Below, in pieces: positions 24,452 to 33,359 of a stretch of 64,000 bases of DNA. The translations under genes were made by a program, and so were the position numbers. The notes below the pieces were generated by a model. That model ran no database searches. It had not been told where the DNA came from and worked only from the letters and a program-made list of their open reading frames with translations. The stretch's first letter is position 1. Every line of letters begins with the position of its first letter. The DNA is from Nocardia colli (GTDB lineage Bacteria; Actinomycetota; Actinomycetes; Mycobacteriales; Mycobacteriaceae), in the NCBI RefSeq assembly GCF_008704205.1, contig NZ_VXLC01000025.1, positions 1 to 64,000 of the forward strand. The letters are read 5' to 3'.

Positions 24452-26634
24452 CCCTGGATATCTCGACCACGCCGAGTGCCGCGCGCCGGGTGCGCGGGCC
24501 GATCACCAGCCGAGCTTGGCGTCGGACATTGGCGGTGTCGCTGTCGGGGTGGGTGGTGCTCGCGGTCGGGCCGTCGCTGCTCGAGCTGTCCGCGCCGTGG
24601 CGGGCGTTCGCGGCCGGGCTGGCGGTTCCCGGGGCCGGGTTGCTGTATGCGATGCCGGCGCCGCACCACCATCATGTCGGTGGCGCCGGCTTCACCGCTG
24701 TGCACGTCGTCGTGCTGGCCATGGTGATCGTGGCGCTCGGTTGGGCGCTGCGGGATCGTCGTGTCGTCGCGTCCGTGGTGGTGGTTGCCGCGGTGGCTGC
24801 CGTCGGCTGGACCACGCTGAGTGCACCGGTCGCACTTGTCGCGGCCGCGCATATCGCCGGATTTCTCCTCGTCGCGGCGGCGACCGGGTGGGCGTTCATG
24901 TTCCGTGCCATCGCCCGTTCGGACCATGTCACAGTCCCGGCCATCGTCGTCGGCGCGGCGACGGCCGGCGCTCTGCTGACGAATTCGCATGGCGCCCAAT
25001 CTTTTCCGCTGGCCTGGGTATCGTGGGCCGCGCCTGCCCTCGCTATCGGGGTGACGCTCGGCATCGTGCTGCGCGAACAGCTGCGACACCGCAGCGCCCA
25101 GCGCGTCGGGCAAGAACGGGAACGCTATCTCGAACAGCGCCGCGCGACGTTGCACTGCCCGATCCTCACCGCTCCCATCCCCCTCAGACGTCAGGCCTTG
25201 CCGCTGGTCAGCGAAGCGAGCCCCGATCAGCTTCGGCTGCACCGGCATCTGACCAGGCTGGCCCTGCAACCGGTGGACAGCTGGACGGGTTTCGACCGCG
25301 AGGGCCCAGGTCCGTTGCAGCAGTATCGATATCAACTCAACGCGGTCGGCTGGGGACTGTCGATGTTCGGCTATGCCCACACCCCGGCCTATTGGGGTGC
25401 TCCGCACCAAGCGCAACTGAACCTCTTCACACGCATGCAGGACGCACAGGTCTGGGGTTATTGGTATCAGCAGAACCTGTTGGGCAACTGGGACTTTCGG
25501 CATCGGCGCGCCGACCCGATCGACGTGCCGCAGAACATCATGTTCACCGGATACCTCAACCTCCAGCTCGCCATGTTCCGGCAGGCGACCGGTGACGCCA
25601 GGTTCGATCAGCCGAGATCGTTGCGGTTCCAGCGATCGCCGGAGCAGATCTACACCTACGACCACCCTGCGATCAACGACATCGTGCTGCGGAACTTCGG
25701 CACCGACCTGTGTCTGTGGGCGTGCGAGCCGGTGCCGGTCGGCCGGGGTCGCCGAAACGGTCTGGTATTTCCCTACTGCAATGCCGTCGCGACCGCCGGT
25801 GTCGCCGTGCTCGACGCGTTGAACGGAACCCGGCATGCCGTCGACATCGCGGCCCGGCTGCGGGATCGGCTGGACACCGAGTTCACCGCGGGCGACGGTG
25901 ACATCATCGCGTTCCTCGTCTCCGGCCTCGGACTGTCCGCCCGCGCCTTCCGCGGTCCCGCCTCGACGGCCGCGATCGCCGGGTTCGTCAGCCCGCTACT
26001 CCCGGATCTGGCTTGGCGGGCTTGGGAAATCCTGCGCGACGAATGGCTCGACAGCGGCCGATACCTGGTCCCGGCCTCGGCCGGAAAGGAATCACCGACG
26101 GCGGGCGACTGGGGCTCCGGCGCGCCGACCAACGCCGAACCCCTCGCCGCGGCACTGCTGCTCGCGCAGGAATGCGGCGAGACCGAGTGGTGGGACACCT
26201 TGTGGACGGAGGCGACCCGGCAATTGCAGTTCTCCCCCGATCAGCCGCAGCCGGGCGTGTGGGCGTTCGAACGAGCGTCCGTGCACGCCAACGGCATGCT
26301 GGGGTTGGGTGGGCTGGGCCGCGCGCACGCGTTGACCGACATGATGACGGTGCCGAGGCCGCAACAGTGGGCGCGCGGCCCGCGCATTCGGGCCGTGCCC
26401 TATCCCGCGGTGCTGGTCGCCAAGGCGGTCACCGACGGTGCGGGCCTGGACGCGGTCCTTCGCGCGGGACTCCAGCCGCAACGGTGCACGGTTCGGCTGG
26501 ATCAGCTTGCGCCACACCGTGATTACCAGTTACTCGGTGCGGTCGAGGCGAGTGTCCGGGCCGACGAATACGGTCGAGCGGACCTGACCGTCGACGTCGG
26601 CGAGCGCACCGTGCTCACCGTCCGTCCGAGCTGA
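24448..26634 (+). CDS. Membrane-fused linalool dehydratase/isomerase-like protein
   Basis: A 728-aa protein. About 210 N-terminal residues form six or seven membrane segments. The remainder resembles the linalool dehydratase/isomerase (LinD) alpha/alpha barrel: YQLNAVGWGLSMFGYAHTPAYWGAPHQ, PQNIMFTGYLNLQLAMF, DLCLWACEPVPVG and VFPYCNAV. Cys426 and Cys444 correspond to the two active-site cysteines of LinD, but are 18 rather than 9 residues apart; where LinD has a His after IM, Tyr seems to stand here. It probably acts on a terpene-like alcohol or related lipid at the membrane. It is coupled to the small membrane protein upstream and overlaps the convergent EamA gene by 105 bases. Confidence 0.75.
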   Translation: MTLDISTTPSAARRVRGPITSRAWRRTLAVSLSGWVVLAVGPSLLELSAPWRAFAAGLAVPGAGLLYAMPAPHHHHVGGAGFTAVHVVVLAMVIVALGWALRDRRVVASVVVVAAVAAVGWTTLSAPVALVAAAHIAGFLLVAAATGWAFMFRAIARSDHVTVPAIVVGAATAGALLTNSHGAQSFPLAWVSWAAPALAIGVTLGIVLREQLRHRSAQRVGQERERYLEQRRATLHCPILTAPIPLRRQALPLVSEASPDQLRLHRHLTRLALQPVDSWTGFDREGPGPLQQYRYQLNAVGWGLSMFGYAHTPAYWGAPHQAQLNLFTRMQDAQVWGYWYQQNLLGNWDFRHRRADPIDVPQNIMFTGYLNLQLAMFRQATGDARFDQPRSLRFQRSPEQIYTYDHPAINDIVLRNFGTDLCLWACEPVPVGRGRRNGLVFPYCNAVATAGVAVLDALNGTRHAVDIAARLRDRLDTEFTAGDGDIIAFLVSGLGLSARAFRGPASTAAIAGFVSPLLPDLAWRAWEILRDEWLDSGRYLVPASAGKESPTAGDWGSGAPTNAEPLAAALLLAQECGETEWWDTLWTEATRQLQFSPDQPQPGVWAFERASVHANGMLGLGGLGRAHALTDMMTVPRPQQWARGPRIRAVPYPAVLVAKAVTDGAGLDAVLRAGLQPQRCTVRLDQLAPHRDYQLLGAVEASVRADEYGRADLTVDVGERTVLTVRPS

Positions 26635-27522
26635 ACCACTCGCCACCCGATTCGCGCCGCCGCGTTCGAGTCCGCCGAATTGCGCGGCCAGCACCAGCAG
26701 GACCCCGGCGAATTGCAGCACGGTCAGGCTTTCGGCCGCGAACACCCAGCCCAGCGCCACCGCGACCACCGGGCCGAGCAGCATGAGCCGGGACGCGGTC
26801 GTCGGCTCGACGCCGCGGTAGAGACCGCCGAAGAACAGCGCGAACGCCAGCGCGGTCGCCGGGATCGACAACCACGCGGTCGCGGCGAGCTGGCTGAGCG
26901 TCAGGCTCGGCGGTCCGCCCTCGAACACGCCGGCCAGCGGCACCAGAATCAGTCCACCGGCGAGCATCTGCCAGGCGACCGCGCTCAGCGGGTGCGCCGA
27001 CGGCGGCACTCCCCAGCGCCGGGTGAGCACCATGCCGGTGGCCGAGAGCAGGGCGAGGGCGGCGGCCGCCACGATGCCGGTCGTGTCCGTCCATATCCCG
27101 CCGCGCAGCACGAGCAGCCCGACGCCGATCAAACCGAGTACCGGCGCGGTGAACTGTCTTGCGCCGAGCCGCCGGCCGAACGCGAGCACCACCAGCGGAA
27201 CGACGACGCATTGCGCTGCGGCGATGGTCGACACCACGCCGCCGGGGAGCCGGTGCGCGGCAATGGCCTGACAACCGAAGAAGGCGGCGAAGTTCAGCAC
27301 ACCGAGGATGACCATCCGTAGCCACCACACGCCGTGCGGCAGCGCGGGACGGAAGGCGATCAATACCGAACCGGCCGGCAATACCCGGAATACCGCGTTC
27401 CACAACGGAGTAGCGGGCAGGTGCTCGATCGCGAGAAATGCGGTGCCGAAAAGCACCGGACCTGCCGCGGTCGACAACAGCGCGCCGGAATCGGGCGAAC
27501 GGAAAACACGCAGATAATCCAA
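26530..27522 (-). CDS. EamA/DMT-family transporter
   Basis: A 330-aa protein with ten hydrophobic segments in two EamA repeats (GPVLFGTAFLAIEHLP..., GIVAAAALALLSATGMVLTRRWG...). Such transporters export metabolites or amino acids. The C-terminal tail of about 40 polar residues (RVASGSARTDGEHGALADVDGQ...) lies entirely inside the region overlapping the convergent LinD-like gene. Direct repeats upstream (27621-27654) suggest regulated expression. The substrate is unknown. Confidence 0.88.
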   Translation of the reverse strand: MDYLRVFRSPDSGALLSTAAGPVLFGTAFLAIEHLPATPLWNAVFRVLPAGSVLIAFRPALPHGVWWLRMVILGVLNFAAFFGCQAIAAHRLPGGVVSTIAAAQCVVVPLVVLAFGRRLGARQFTAPVLGLIGVGLLVLRGGIWTDTTGIVAAAALALLSATGMVLTRRWGVPPSAHPLSAVAWQMLAGGLILVPLAGVFEGGPPSLTLSQLAATAWLSIPATALAFALFFGGLYRGVEPTTASRLMLLGPVVAVALGWVFAAESLTVLQFAGVLLVLAAQFGGLERGGANRVASGSARTDGEHGALADVDGQVRSTVFVGPDTRLDRTE

Positions 27523-27620
27523 GGCGAGCCCTCATCGAATTTCGCTACCAGCGGTGTTTCAACGCTCAAATGACGTGTCCAGCAGCGACGCGGCCAAAGG
27601 TACTCGCGCGCATGCCATTC

Positions 27621-27654
27621 GCTCAATAGGTAATTCGTCGGGCTCGATAGGTAA
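27621..27654. promoter_or_regulatory. 21-bp-period direct repeats upstream of EamA transporter
   Basis: GCTCAATAGGTAA (27621-27633) and GCTCGATAGGTAA (27642-27654) match at 12 of 13 positions and repeat every 21 bp, two helical turns. A weaker TTAGGTAG follows at 27659, and AGGT/ACCT half-sites flank 27661-27682. The likely function is an activator or repressor site for the minus-strand transporter gene. Confidence 0.5.
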
Positions 27655-27769
27655 ATAGTTAGGTAGGTCTGCAAAAGTACCTAGACGCAATCAGCGTTAA
27701 AACAACTTTGCCATAGACTCCGACGGTTGCACCACATTCGCTTTGTTGTGGACAATTGCCGATTCCACG

Positions 27770-28003
27770 TCAACCATGTCCGGCTGGGCGTTCGATGTCG
27801 CCACCGGACATCGATGCAACGAGGAGTCCGACACCGGCCAAGGCGAGGACCAGCGCCAGCAGGTGCAGGCCGATGAGGAGGGCGAGCGCCGCCAAGAACA
27901 GTGCTCGGCGGCCGAAGGCCCGGAGTAGACGCGCGACATCGGCAGACGACTCCTCTGCGGTCGGCAGCAGTCCGTCCGGGTTTGTGGCAGGGCGGGTCAC
28001 CAC
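27770..28003 (-). CDS. Small single-pass or hairpin membrane protein
   Basis: A 77-aa protein with a 30-residue hydrophobic stretch (ALFLAALALLIGLHLLALVLALAGVGLLVASM) after a polar, partly helical N-terminus (SSADVARLLRAFGRR). GGAGGT precedes two in-frame GTG codons (28003 and 28000); the second has better spacing. It is divergent from the LysR gene, which probably controls it. I do not recognise a family. Confidence 0.65.
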   Translation of the reverse strand: MVTRPATNPDGLLPTAEESSADVARLLRAFGRRALFLAALALLIGLHLLALVLALAGVGLLVASMSGGDIERPAGHG

Positions 28004-28034
28004 GACACCTCCGTATCAACGATCTCGCGTCCTT

Positions 28035-28108
28035 GCGTGCGGAAACAGCACGCCAGATACCAAGATTCGCCGATCGGTCCACCTCGGCACAATGCGCAAT
28101 CCACGCAT
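28035..28108. promoter_or_regulatory. Dyads in the LysR divergent promoter
   Basis: The gap between the small membrane protein and the LysR gene holds GCGTGC-7-GCACGC (28035-28053) and ATGCG-7-CGCAT (28092-28108). LysR proteins bind interrupted dyads of this size in divergent promoters, so these are candidate regulatory and activation sites. Confidence 0.45.
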
Positions 28109-28139
28109 GCAGCCTAAGCCAGCGACATAGGCTCACCGG

Positions 28140-29033
28140 GTGCACTACGACCTGGTCGACCTGCGGCTGTTTCTCGACATCGTCACGGAGGGATCCATCA
28201 CGGCGGGCGCACGCCGGATGCACCTGAGCCTGCCCTCGGCCAGCGCTCGGGTGCGCGCGCTGGAAAACCAGGCGGGCCTCCCCCTGCTGATCCGCGGTCG
28301 GCGCGGCGTACGACCCACCCCCGCGGGCGCCACCTTGGCGCGTCACGCACGCGAGGTGCTGCGGCAAACGGCCCGACTCGACAGCGCCCTCGCCGGATAC
28401 ACGCATTCACCCGTCGCCTCGCTGACCCTGCTCGGCGGCGGCGGCGCGATGCACCGGATCATTCCGCAGGCGCTGATCTCGTTTCTGCGCGCCGAACCCG
28501 GCATCGATGTCGTTGTCGCCGAACGTCGTACACCCCGGATGGTGCGGATGCTCACCGACGGCGAGGCCGACCTCGGCGTCCTGATCGACAACGAGGCCGG
28601 CGACTGCGGACTGGAGGTCGAGCCGCTCTGCGACGGCTCGCTCGTGGTAATCGGCCAGGCCGGCGGAATCCTCACCGGGCGAACCACTTTGACCTACCGC
28701 GAGGTCGCCGAACATCCGCTGGTCGGCCTGGACACCGGTTCCTCACTGCAACAATGGATCGAGCAGAACATCGGCACCCACGGCGGCCCGCATTCGCGCT
28801 ACCGCACCCGCGTCGCGAACCTGACCACGGTGATCACCCTGGTGGCCGCAGGCGTCGGTCTGGCCATCGTGCCCCGCAATGCGGTGATCGCCGACGAATC
28901 CGTTGCGGTATGCGAACTTTCGGACCCCTGGTCACGCCGCCACCACCTGCTGGCCTGGGGCGCCGAAGCCAAAGCCTCATCACCCGCCCTCACCGCCCTC
29001 GCCCACCACATCCGCCAGGCTGCCGCCGACTGA
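28140..29033 (+). CDS. LysR family transcriptional regulator
   Basis: A 297-aa LTTR. The winged HTH is DLRLFLDIVTEGSITAGARRMHLSLPSASARVRALENQAGLPLLIRGRRGVRPTPAG. A substrate-binding domain follows (LTLLGGGGAMHRIIPQALISFLRAEPGIDVVV ... VAAGVGLAIVPRNAV). It starts at GTG 28140. It lies between the small membrane protein gene (divergent) and the Lcp-like oxygenase (convergent). The inducer is unknown. Confidence 0.93.
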   Translation: MHYDLVDLRLFLDIVTEGSITAGARRMHLSLPSASARVRALENQAGLPLLIRGRRGVRPTPAGATLARHAREVLRQTARLDSALAGYTHSPVASLTLLGGGGAMHRIIPQALISFLRAEPGIDVVVAERRTPRMVRMLTDGEADLGVLIDNEAGDCGLEVEPLCDGSLVVIGQAGGILTGRTTLTYREVAEHPLVGLDTGSSLQQWIEQNIGTHGGPHSRYRTRVANLTTVITLVAAGVGLAIVPRNAVIADESVAVCELSDPWSRRHHLLAWGAEAKASSPALTALAHHIRQAAAD

Positions 29034-29055
29034 CCGGACCAGCGCGGGAGATCGG

Positions 29056-30222
29056 CTACGCGAGCGCGGCTGTGGGTTCCGGTGGGATCCAGCGGTGGGC
29101 GCGGGAGGCTGCGGAGGAGACGCCGAAATCGGGTTTGAGTTCTTCCGGGATGGCGTATTGCATGACGCGGCCGCGGGTGAGCGAGCTGAGCTCGAACCAG
29201 GTGGTGAGGTGGCCTAGGCGGTCCAGGGCCCACTCGCCCAAAGGTGAACTGTCCTCGATGGTTTCGAGTACGCCGAGCAGAGCCGGGGCGGCTTTGACGG
29301 CGGTGTCCCAAGCGGTGCGCGGCACCGCTAGCCAGTCGGCGCAGGTGTCGCCGATGAGGTAGCGGATGAGGGCGCCGACCACCGGGTCGAAGAAGGTGCC
29401 GGGGACGACCTCCTCGTAGAGGTCGATGAGCTGGCGGGTGAGATTCACTCCTTCCGCGCTCGGCCCCATGTGGCGAGTCAGGTAGTTGTCGAGGAATTCG
29501 CGCGCGGAGGTCAGGTCCGTCGGGGCGTGTGCCTGGTCGACGCCGAGCATCGCGCCGACCACCCGCCAGGCGTAGAAGTAGGCCTCGGCGCCGTCCACGC
29601 TCATGTGGATGTTCAACCGGTGCAGGCTGTCGAGAACCAGCATGGAGAACAGCATCTGGCCGCCGATCATGTCCTCCTGGCAGATCGGCGTCCCCCATTC
29701 GGCTGTGTCCCAGCGGTTTTCCCGGGAGAGGTGGTGGCGGATGGCGGCGTGCAGCAACCGCACCTTCTGCACGGCGGGCACGAAACGGCTCCCGGCCTCG
29801 AAGGCGTCGGGCTGCATGAGATACACGGTGAACTGTCCGGTCTCGGCCATGCGTTTGGACGGATACTCCAGGGAATGGGTGGCGGACAGCAGTTTCGCCA
29901 CCGGCGGCACGACGTAACACGCGGGCATGGCGGCGAAGGACAGCGCGGTGGAGATGTGCACGTTGTTGTCGATGAAGAACAGCCTGGCCTTCTCCATCTC
30001 GTCCCAGTCCACCCAGGCGGGCGGGGCGGCGGTCGTGTGCAGATACTCGCGGGCGACCTCGGGCAGGTCGTCGGGCAGCGGCGAACCGGCGGTGGATACG
30101 TAACGCATCAGGGTGTTGAACTTGCCCACCTCCCCGCGTTCGAACAATGTGGCCACGGTGGCATCGGCGAGTTCGTCACCGTGCAGTCGCAGCGCGTCCA
30201 TCGACTCTTGCGTATAGCTCAT
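29056..30222 (-). CDS. Lcp/MpaB-like (DUF2236) haem oxygenase-type protein
   Basis: A 388-aa protein of the MpaB/latex-clearing-protein superfamily, whose characterised members are b-type haem enzymes that cleave polyisoprenoids or prenyl chains. Visible landmarks are YPSKRMAETGQFTVYLMQPDAFEAGSRFVPAVQKVRLLHAAIRHHL, the region that in Lcp carries the Arg/Thr pair and the haem-ligand His. There is no signal peptide, unlike secreted Lcp. AAGGAG precedes the ATG at 30222. It lies 25 bp downstream of the polyprenyl synthase gene, so the two are probably co-transcribed and may make and cleave or oxidise the same prenyl compound. Confidence 0.82.
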   Translation of the reverse strand: MSYTQESMDALRLHGDELADATVATLFERGEVGKFNTLMRYVSTAGSPLPDDLPEVAREYLHTTAAPPAWVDWDEMEKARLFFIDNNVHISTALSFAAMPACYVVPPVAKLLSATHSLEYPSKRMAETGQFTVYLMQPDAFEAGSRFVPAVQKVRLLHAAIRHHLSRENRWDTAEWGTPICQEDMIGGQMLFSMLVLDSLHRLNIHMSVDGAEAYFYAWRVVGAMLGVDQAHAPTDLTSAREFLDNYLTRHMGPSAEGVNLTRQLIDLYEEVVPGTFFDPVVGALIRYLIGDTCADWLAVPRTAWDTAVKAAPALLGVLETIEDSSPLGEWALDRLGHLTTWFELSSLTRGRVMQYAIPEELKPDFGVSSAASRAHRWIPPEPTAALA

Positions 30223-30247
30223 CGAAACTCCTTGCCTCGGTGGCGAA

Positions 30248-31291
30248 TCAGTAGCGACGCGTGGTGGCCGCGTGGGCCAGCTCGGTCAGCGCGCGAGCGG
30301 CGGGCGCGGGCACGTCGGCCAGGGCGTCCGTGGCTTCCTCGACCCGGGCGGTGATCATCTGCTCGATCCGGTCGGGCGCGCCGACCTCGGTCATCAGGTC
30401 ACGCAATTCGCACAGGTCCGCATCGTCGGGTTCGGCGAGGTCGAGTAGCCGGATCAGCCGTGCCCGCTGCAAACTGTCGACGGTTCGCCAGGTTTCGGCG
30501 AGCAGGGCGGTGGGGCGGCGGGCCCGGAAATCGTCGAGATTCGCCTTGCCCGTGTGGGCTCGGTCGCCGAAGAGGCCGAGCAGGTCGTCACGGAGCTGGA
30601 ATGCCTCGCCCAACGGTAAGCCGTACGCGGAGAACGCTTTCCGCAACCGGCCATCCGCACCGCCCAGCGCGCCGCCGATGAGCAAGGGTTGTTCGACGGT
30701 GTACTTGGCCGTCTTGTAGCGCACCACCTTCAACGACTCGTGCACATCGGGAACCGCTCCGGTGCACAGTATTTCGAGACACTCGCCGGCGATCAGCTCC
30801 CGGGCCAGCACCGCCCACAGCGGTCGGGCCCGGGACAGGTAGGCCGCGGGCAGTCCGCTGGTCACGAACAGTTGACCGGCCAGCGCCATCAGCAGATCCC
30901 CGACCAACATGGCCAGAGCCTTACCGGTCTGCTCGAACTCGCGTGCGCGCAATGCATGCAAAGCGGTTTGGGCGGTAGGCAATCCGTGCCGCAGCGGGCT
31001 GTCGTCGATGATGTCGTCGTGCACGCTCGCCGCCGCGTGCACCAATTCCAGTGCCGCCGCGGCGCGGACGAAGGCGTCGCTGTCCGGTTGTCCGGAAGCG
31101 CGCCAACCCCAATAGCAGAAGGCCGCCCGTAACCGCTTCCCCTGCCCGCTGGCCAGCACGAGCTGATCGGCCACCGGACGTAGTCGCGGGTCGATGTCGA
31201 GCAGTTGGTCGCGTTCCCGTCCGACGAACTCCTCGAGGATGCCGTCGACGCGAGCCTTGAAAGCGCAGGCGTCGTACCGCTCAGTCCGCAC
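30248..31291 (-). CDS. Polyprenyl (geranylgeranyl-type) diphosphate synthase
   Basis: A 347-aa trans-prenyltransferase. The first aspartate-rich motif is SVHDDIIDDSPLRHG and the second QLRDDLLGLFGD, with GQGKRLRAAFCYWGW near the N-terminus. It condenses isopentenyl diphosphate onto an allylic primer; chain length cannot be fixed reliably. I start it at GTG 31291, which overlaps the end of the small upstream gene. It forms a three-gene set with that gene and the Lcp-like oxygenase. Confidence 0.88.
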   Translation of the reverse strand: MRTERYDACAFKARVDGILEEFVGRERDQLLDIDPRLRPVADQLVLASGQGKRLRAAFCYWGWRASGQPDSDAFVRAAAALELVHAAASVHDDIIDDSPLRHGLPTAQTALHALRAREFEQTGKALAMLVGDLLMALAGQLFVTSGLPAAYLSRARPLWAVLARELIAGECLEILCTGAVPDVHESLKVVRYKTAKYTVEQPLLIGGALGGADGRLRKAFSAYGLPLGEAFQLRDDLLGLFGDRAHTGKANLDDFRARRPTALLAETWRTVDSLQRARLIRLLDLAEPDDADLCELRDLMTEVGAPDRIEQMITARVEEATDALADVPAPAARALTELAHAATTRRY

Positions 31292-31562
31292 CGGAACCGG
31301 ACTTACGCGCGACGACCCGCTGCGCGAGGAGTTCCATGTGCGCCTGCGGCACAAGCGCATTCCGGTCCAGCGCCAGCCGACCGCGGGCCTTCAGGTCGGT
31401 TTCCGCCGCGCCGGCCAGACCCGGCAGATCCGATCGGCGTAGTAGCCCGAACGCCCGATCGAGCACCGGGCCGATCCGGCTCAGCGCCAGATCCGCCAGC
31501 CCGGCGGCTAGGAGTACCGCGTCCTCGCCCCGGGTTGCCCGCTGATTCGACCTCTGCGACAT
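31281..31562 (-). CDS. Small protein upstream of polyprenyl synthase
   Basis: A 93-aa helical protein (EDAVLLAAGLADLALSRIGPVLDRAFGLLRRSDLPGLAGAAETDLKARGRLALDRNALVPQAHMELLAQRVVARK). CAGGAG stands upstream of the ATG, and the gene ends 11 bases inside the prenyl synthase start, so it looks translated and coupled. I know no function; it might assist or anchor the synthase. Confidence 0.6.
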   Translation of the reverse strand: MSQRSNQRATRGEDAVLLAAGLADLALSRIGPVLDRAFGLLRRSDLPGLAGAAETDLKARGRLALDRNALVPQAHMELLAQRVVARKSGSGAD

Positions 31563-31728
31563 GCGATCACGCTCCTGTCCCCACCGATCGACATCCGATG
31601 CCGCGACCCGGAAACGCTCGACAGGCCCGGTGCAGTCAGTGTGGCAGCGGCGGCGCGCGGACGCGCCGAAAGTTCGCAGGACAACCGGTTGTCCTCTCGA
31701 ATGTCGGCCGCGCGCATGGCCTTCCGTG

Positions 31729-32967
31729 TTAATCCAGGTCGGTGAGGCGGCGTACCCGGTCGTTGAGGTACCGCTGTTCGGGGACGCTCGCGGCGAGTTG
31801 GGCGGCCCGCCGATAGCTTTCGGTGGCGCCGGGCAGGTCGCCGATCATTTCCAGCAGGTGCGCACGCACCGCGTGAGTTCGGTGGTGGCGGCGCATAGCC
31901 GGGTTGTCGAGCAAGGGTGCGATCAGGTCCAGACCCTCCTTCGGGCCGACCGACATGCTGAGGGCGACGGCCCGGTTGAGCGTCACCATCGGGCCGGGCG
32001 CGACGCGGTCGAGCATGGTGTACAGGATGCTGATCTGCTGCCAGTCGGTGCTCTCCCAAGTAGGCGACTCCGCGTGCACTGCCGCGATCGCCGCGTGCAA
32101 CTGGAACCGGCCGACATGGCCGCGGGGCAGGACTCGCTCCAGGATCGCGACGCCCTCCGCGATCAAGTCACTGTCCCACCGGGAGCGGTCCTGTTCGGCC
32201 AGCGGGACCAGATTGCCGTTCGAGGTGCGCGTCGCCGCGCGCGAGTGGGTGAGCAGCATCAGCGCGAGCGCACCCGCTACCTCGTCGTGATCCGTTATCG
32301 CACAATGCAATTGGCGGGTCAGCCGGATCGCCTCGCCGGTCAGGCTCCAATCCACCAGCGCGCCACCGGCAGAGCGGGTATGCCCCTCGGTGAACAGCAG
32401 GTGGCACACGTCGAGGACGGATGCGATGCGCGCGGGCAGTTCCGCTCGGCTCGGTAGCTCGAATGCCGCGCCGGCCGCCCGCAAGGTCGACCGGGCCCGG
32501 GTCAGCCGTTGCGTCATGGTGCGTGGCGGAACGAGGTAGGCGGCGGCGATCTGGTCGGTGCTCAGGCCACCGACGGCGTGCAAGGTCAACGCGACCTGAG
32601 AGGGGCGACTCAGACTCGGGTGGCAGCACAGCACGAACATCTGCAACATGTCGTCGTCGGCCGTGGCCTGATCCGCCGACGGCGCGAGAGCCGAGTCGCC
32701 GGGCTCTGCGGCGGCCACCGCTTCTTCGCGCCCCGCGCGCGCCCGGTCGGCCCGCACCCGGTCGATCAGTCGCCGCGACGCCACGGTGATCAGCCACCCG
32801 CGCGGATTGGCGGGCACCCCGTCGCGCTGCCACTGGGTCGCCGCCGCCTCCGCCGCTTCCTGCGCGGCGTCCTCACAGTCGCCCAGGTCGCCGTGTCTGC
32901 GCAGCAGGGCGGCGAGGACGTGCGGCGACTCCTGCCGCCACACGTCCTCCACCACCCGGTCGCTCAC
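31729..32967 (-). CDS. ECF RNA polymerase sigma factor, ECF42/DGPF type
   Basis: A 412-aa sigma factor with the region-2 motif DAAQEAAEAAATQWQRDGVPANPRGWLITVASRRLIDRVRADRAR, region 4 (STDQIAAAYLVPPRTMTQRLTRARSTLR) and the long C-terminal TPR-like extension characteristic of ECF42. Such factors have no anti-sigma gene; they are paired with DGPF/YCII proteins, as here. It starts at GTG 32967, overlapping the partner stop (GTGA). Confidence 0.92.
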   Translation of the reverse strand: MSDRVVEDVWRQESPHVLAALLRRHGDLGDCEDAAQEAAEAAATQWQRDGVPANPRGWLITVASRRLIDRVRADRARAGREEAVAAAEPGDSALAPSADQATADDDMLQMFVLCCHPSLSRPSQVALTLHAVGGLSTDQIAAAYLVPPRTMTQRLTRARSTLRAAGAAFELPSRAELPARIASVLDVCHLLFTEGHTRSAGGALVDWSLTGEAIRLTRQLHCAITDHDEVAGALALMLLTHSRAATRTSNGNLVPLAEQDRSRWDSDLIAEGVAILERVLPRGHVGRFQLHAAIAAVHAESPTWESTDWQQISILYTMLDRVAPGPMVTLNRAVALSMSVGPKEGLDLIAPLLDNPAMRRHHRTHAVRAHLLEMIGDLPGATESYRRAAQLAASVPEQRYLNDRVRRLTDLD

Positions 32968-33359
32968 TGGTCGTCGCCGCCCTGCCACATCGCGGGCCGC
33001 AGTTCGACGGTCTCCCCCGGGCCGGCGAACTGCGCGGTGATCTCCTCGGCGCGGGCGTGGCTCTCCACATCGATCAGGAAGAATCCGGCCAGATGCTCCT
33101 TGGCCTCGGAGTACGGCCCGTCGGTAACCAGCGGTTTCCCATCACCCCACCGGTACAGCCGGGACGACTCGGGGGCGCCGAGAGCCTCCCCGCCCACCAA
33201 CTCACCCTTCTCCTGCATCTCACCGAGCAACTTCTCGAAATCGGAGTTCAGCCGATCCCGCTTTTCCTGTGGCATCGCCTGGACCTCGGGCAGATAGTCG
33301 CCCGTCGGATGACCCCAGGGTTGCGGGTTGGAGTGAATCAGGATCACGTACTTCATCAC
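32964..33359 (-). CDS. YCII/DGPF-domain protein, partner of ECF42 sigma factor
   Basis: A 131-aa ferredoxin-like-fold protein with the diagnostic motif TDGPYSEAKEHLAGFFLIDV. DGPF proteins are conserved neighbours of ECF42 sigma factors and are thought to be part of the same response, but their biochemistry is not settled. Two ATGs stand at the start (33359 and 33356). The stop overlaps the sigma-factor GTG. Confidence 0.9.
   Translation of the reverse strand: MMKYVILIHSNPQPWGHPTGDYLPEVQAMPQEKRDRLNSDFEKLLGEMQEKGELVGGEALGAPESSRLYRWGDGKPLVTDGPYSEAKEHLAGFFLIDVESHARAEEITAQFAGPGETVELRPAMWQGGDDQ

Noticed and set aside
30689..31132. Plus-strand frame over the prenyl synthase
   Set aside because: The opposite strand has both aspartate-rich motifs; this frame has none.
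31205..31732. Plus-strand frame opposite the small prenyl-synthase partner
   Set aside because: Proline/arginine-rich antisense; the minus-strand gene has a ribosome site and coupling.
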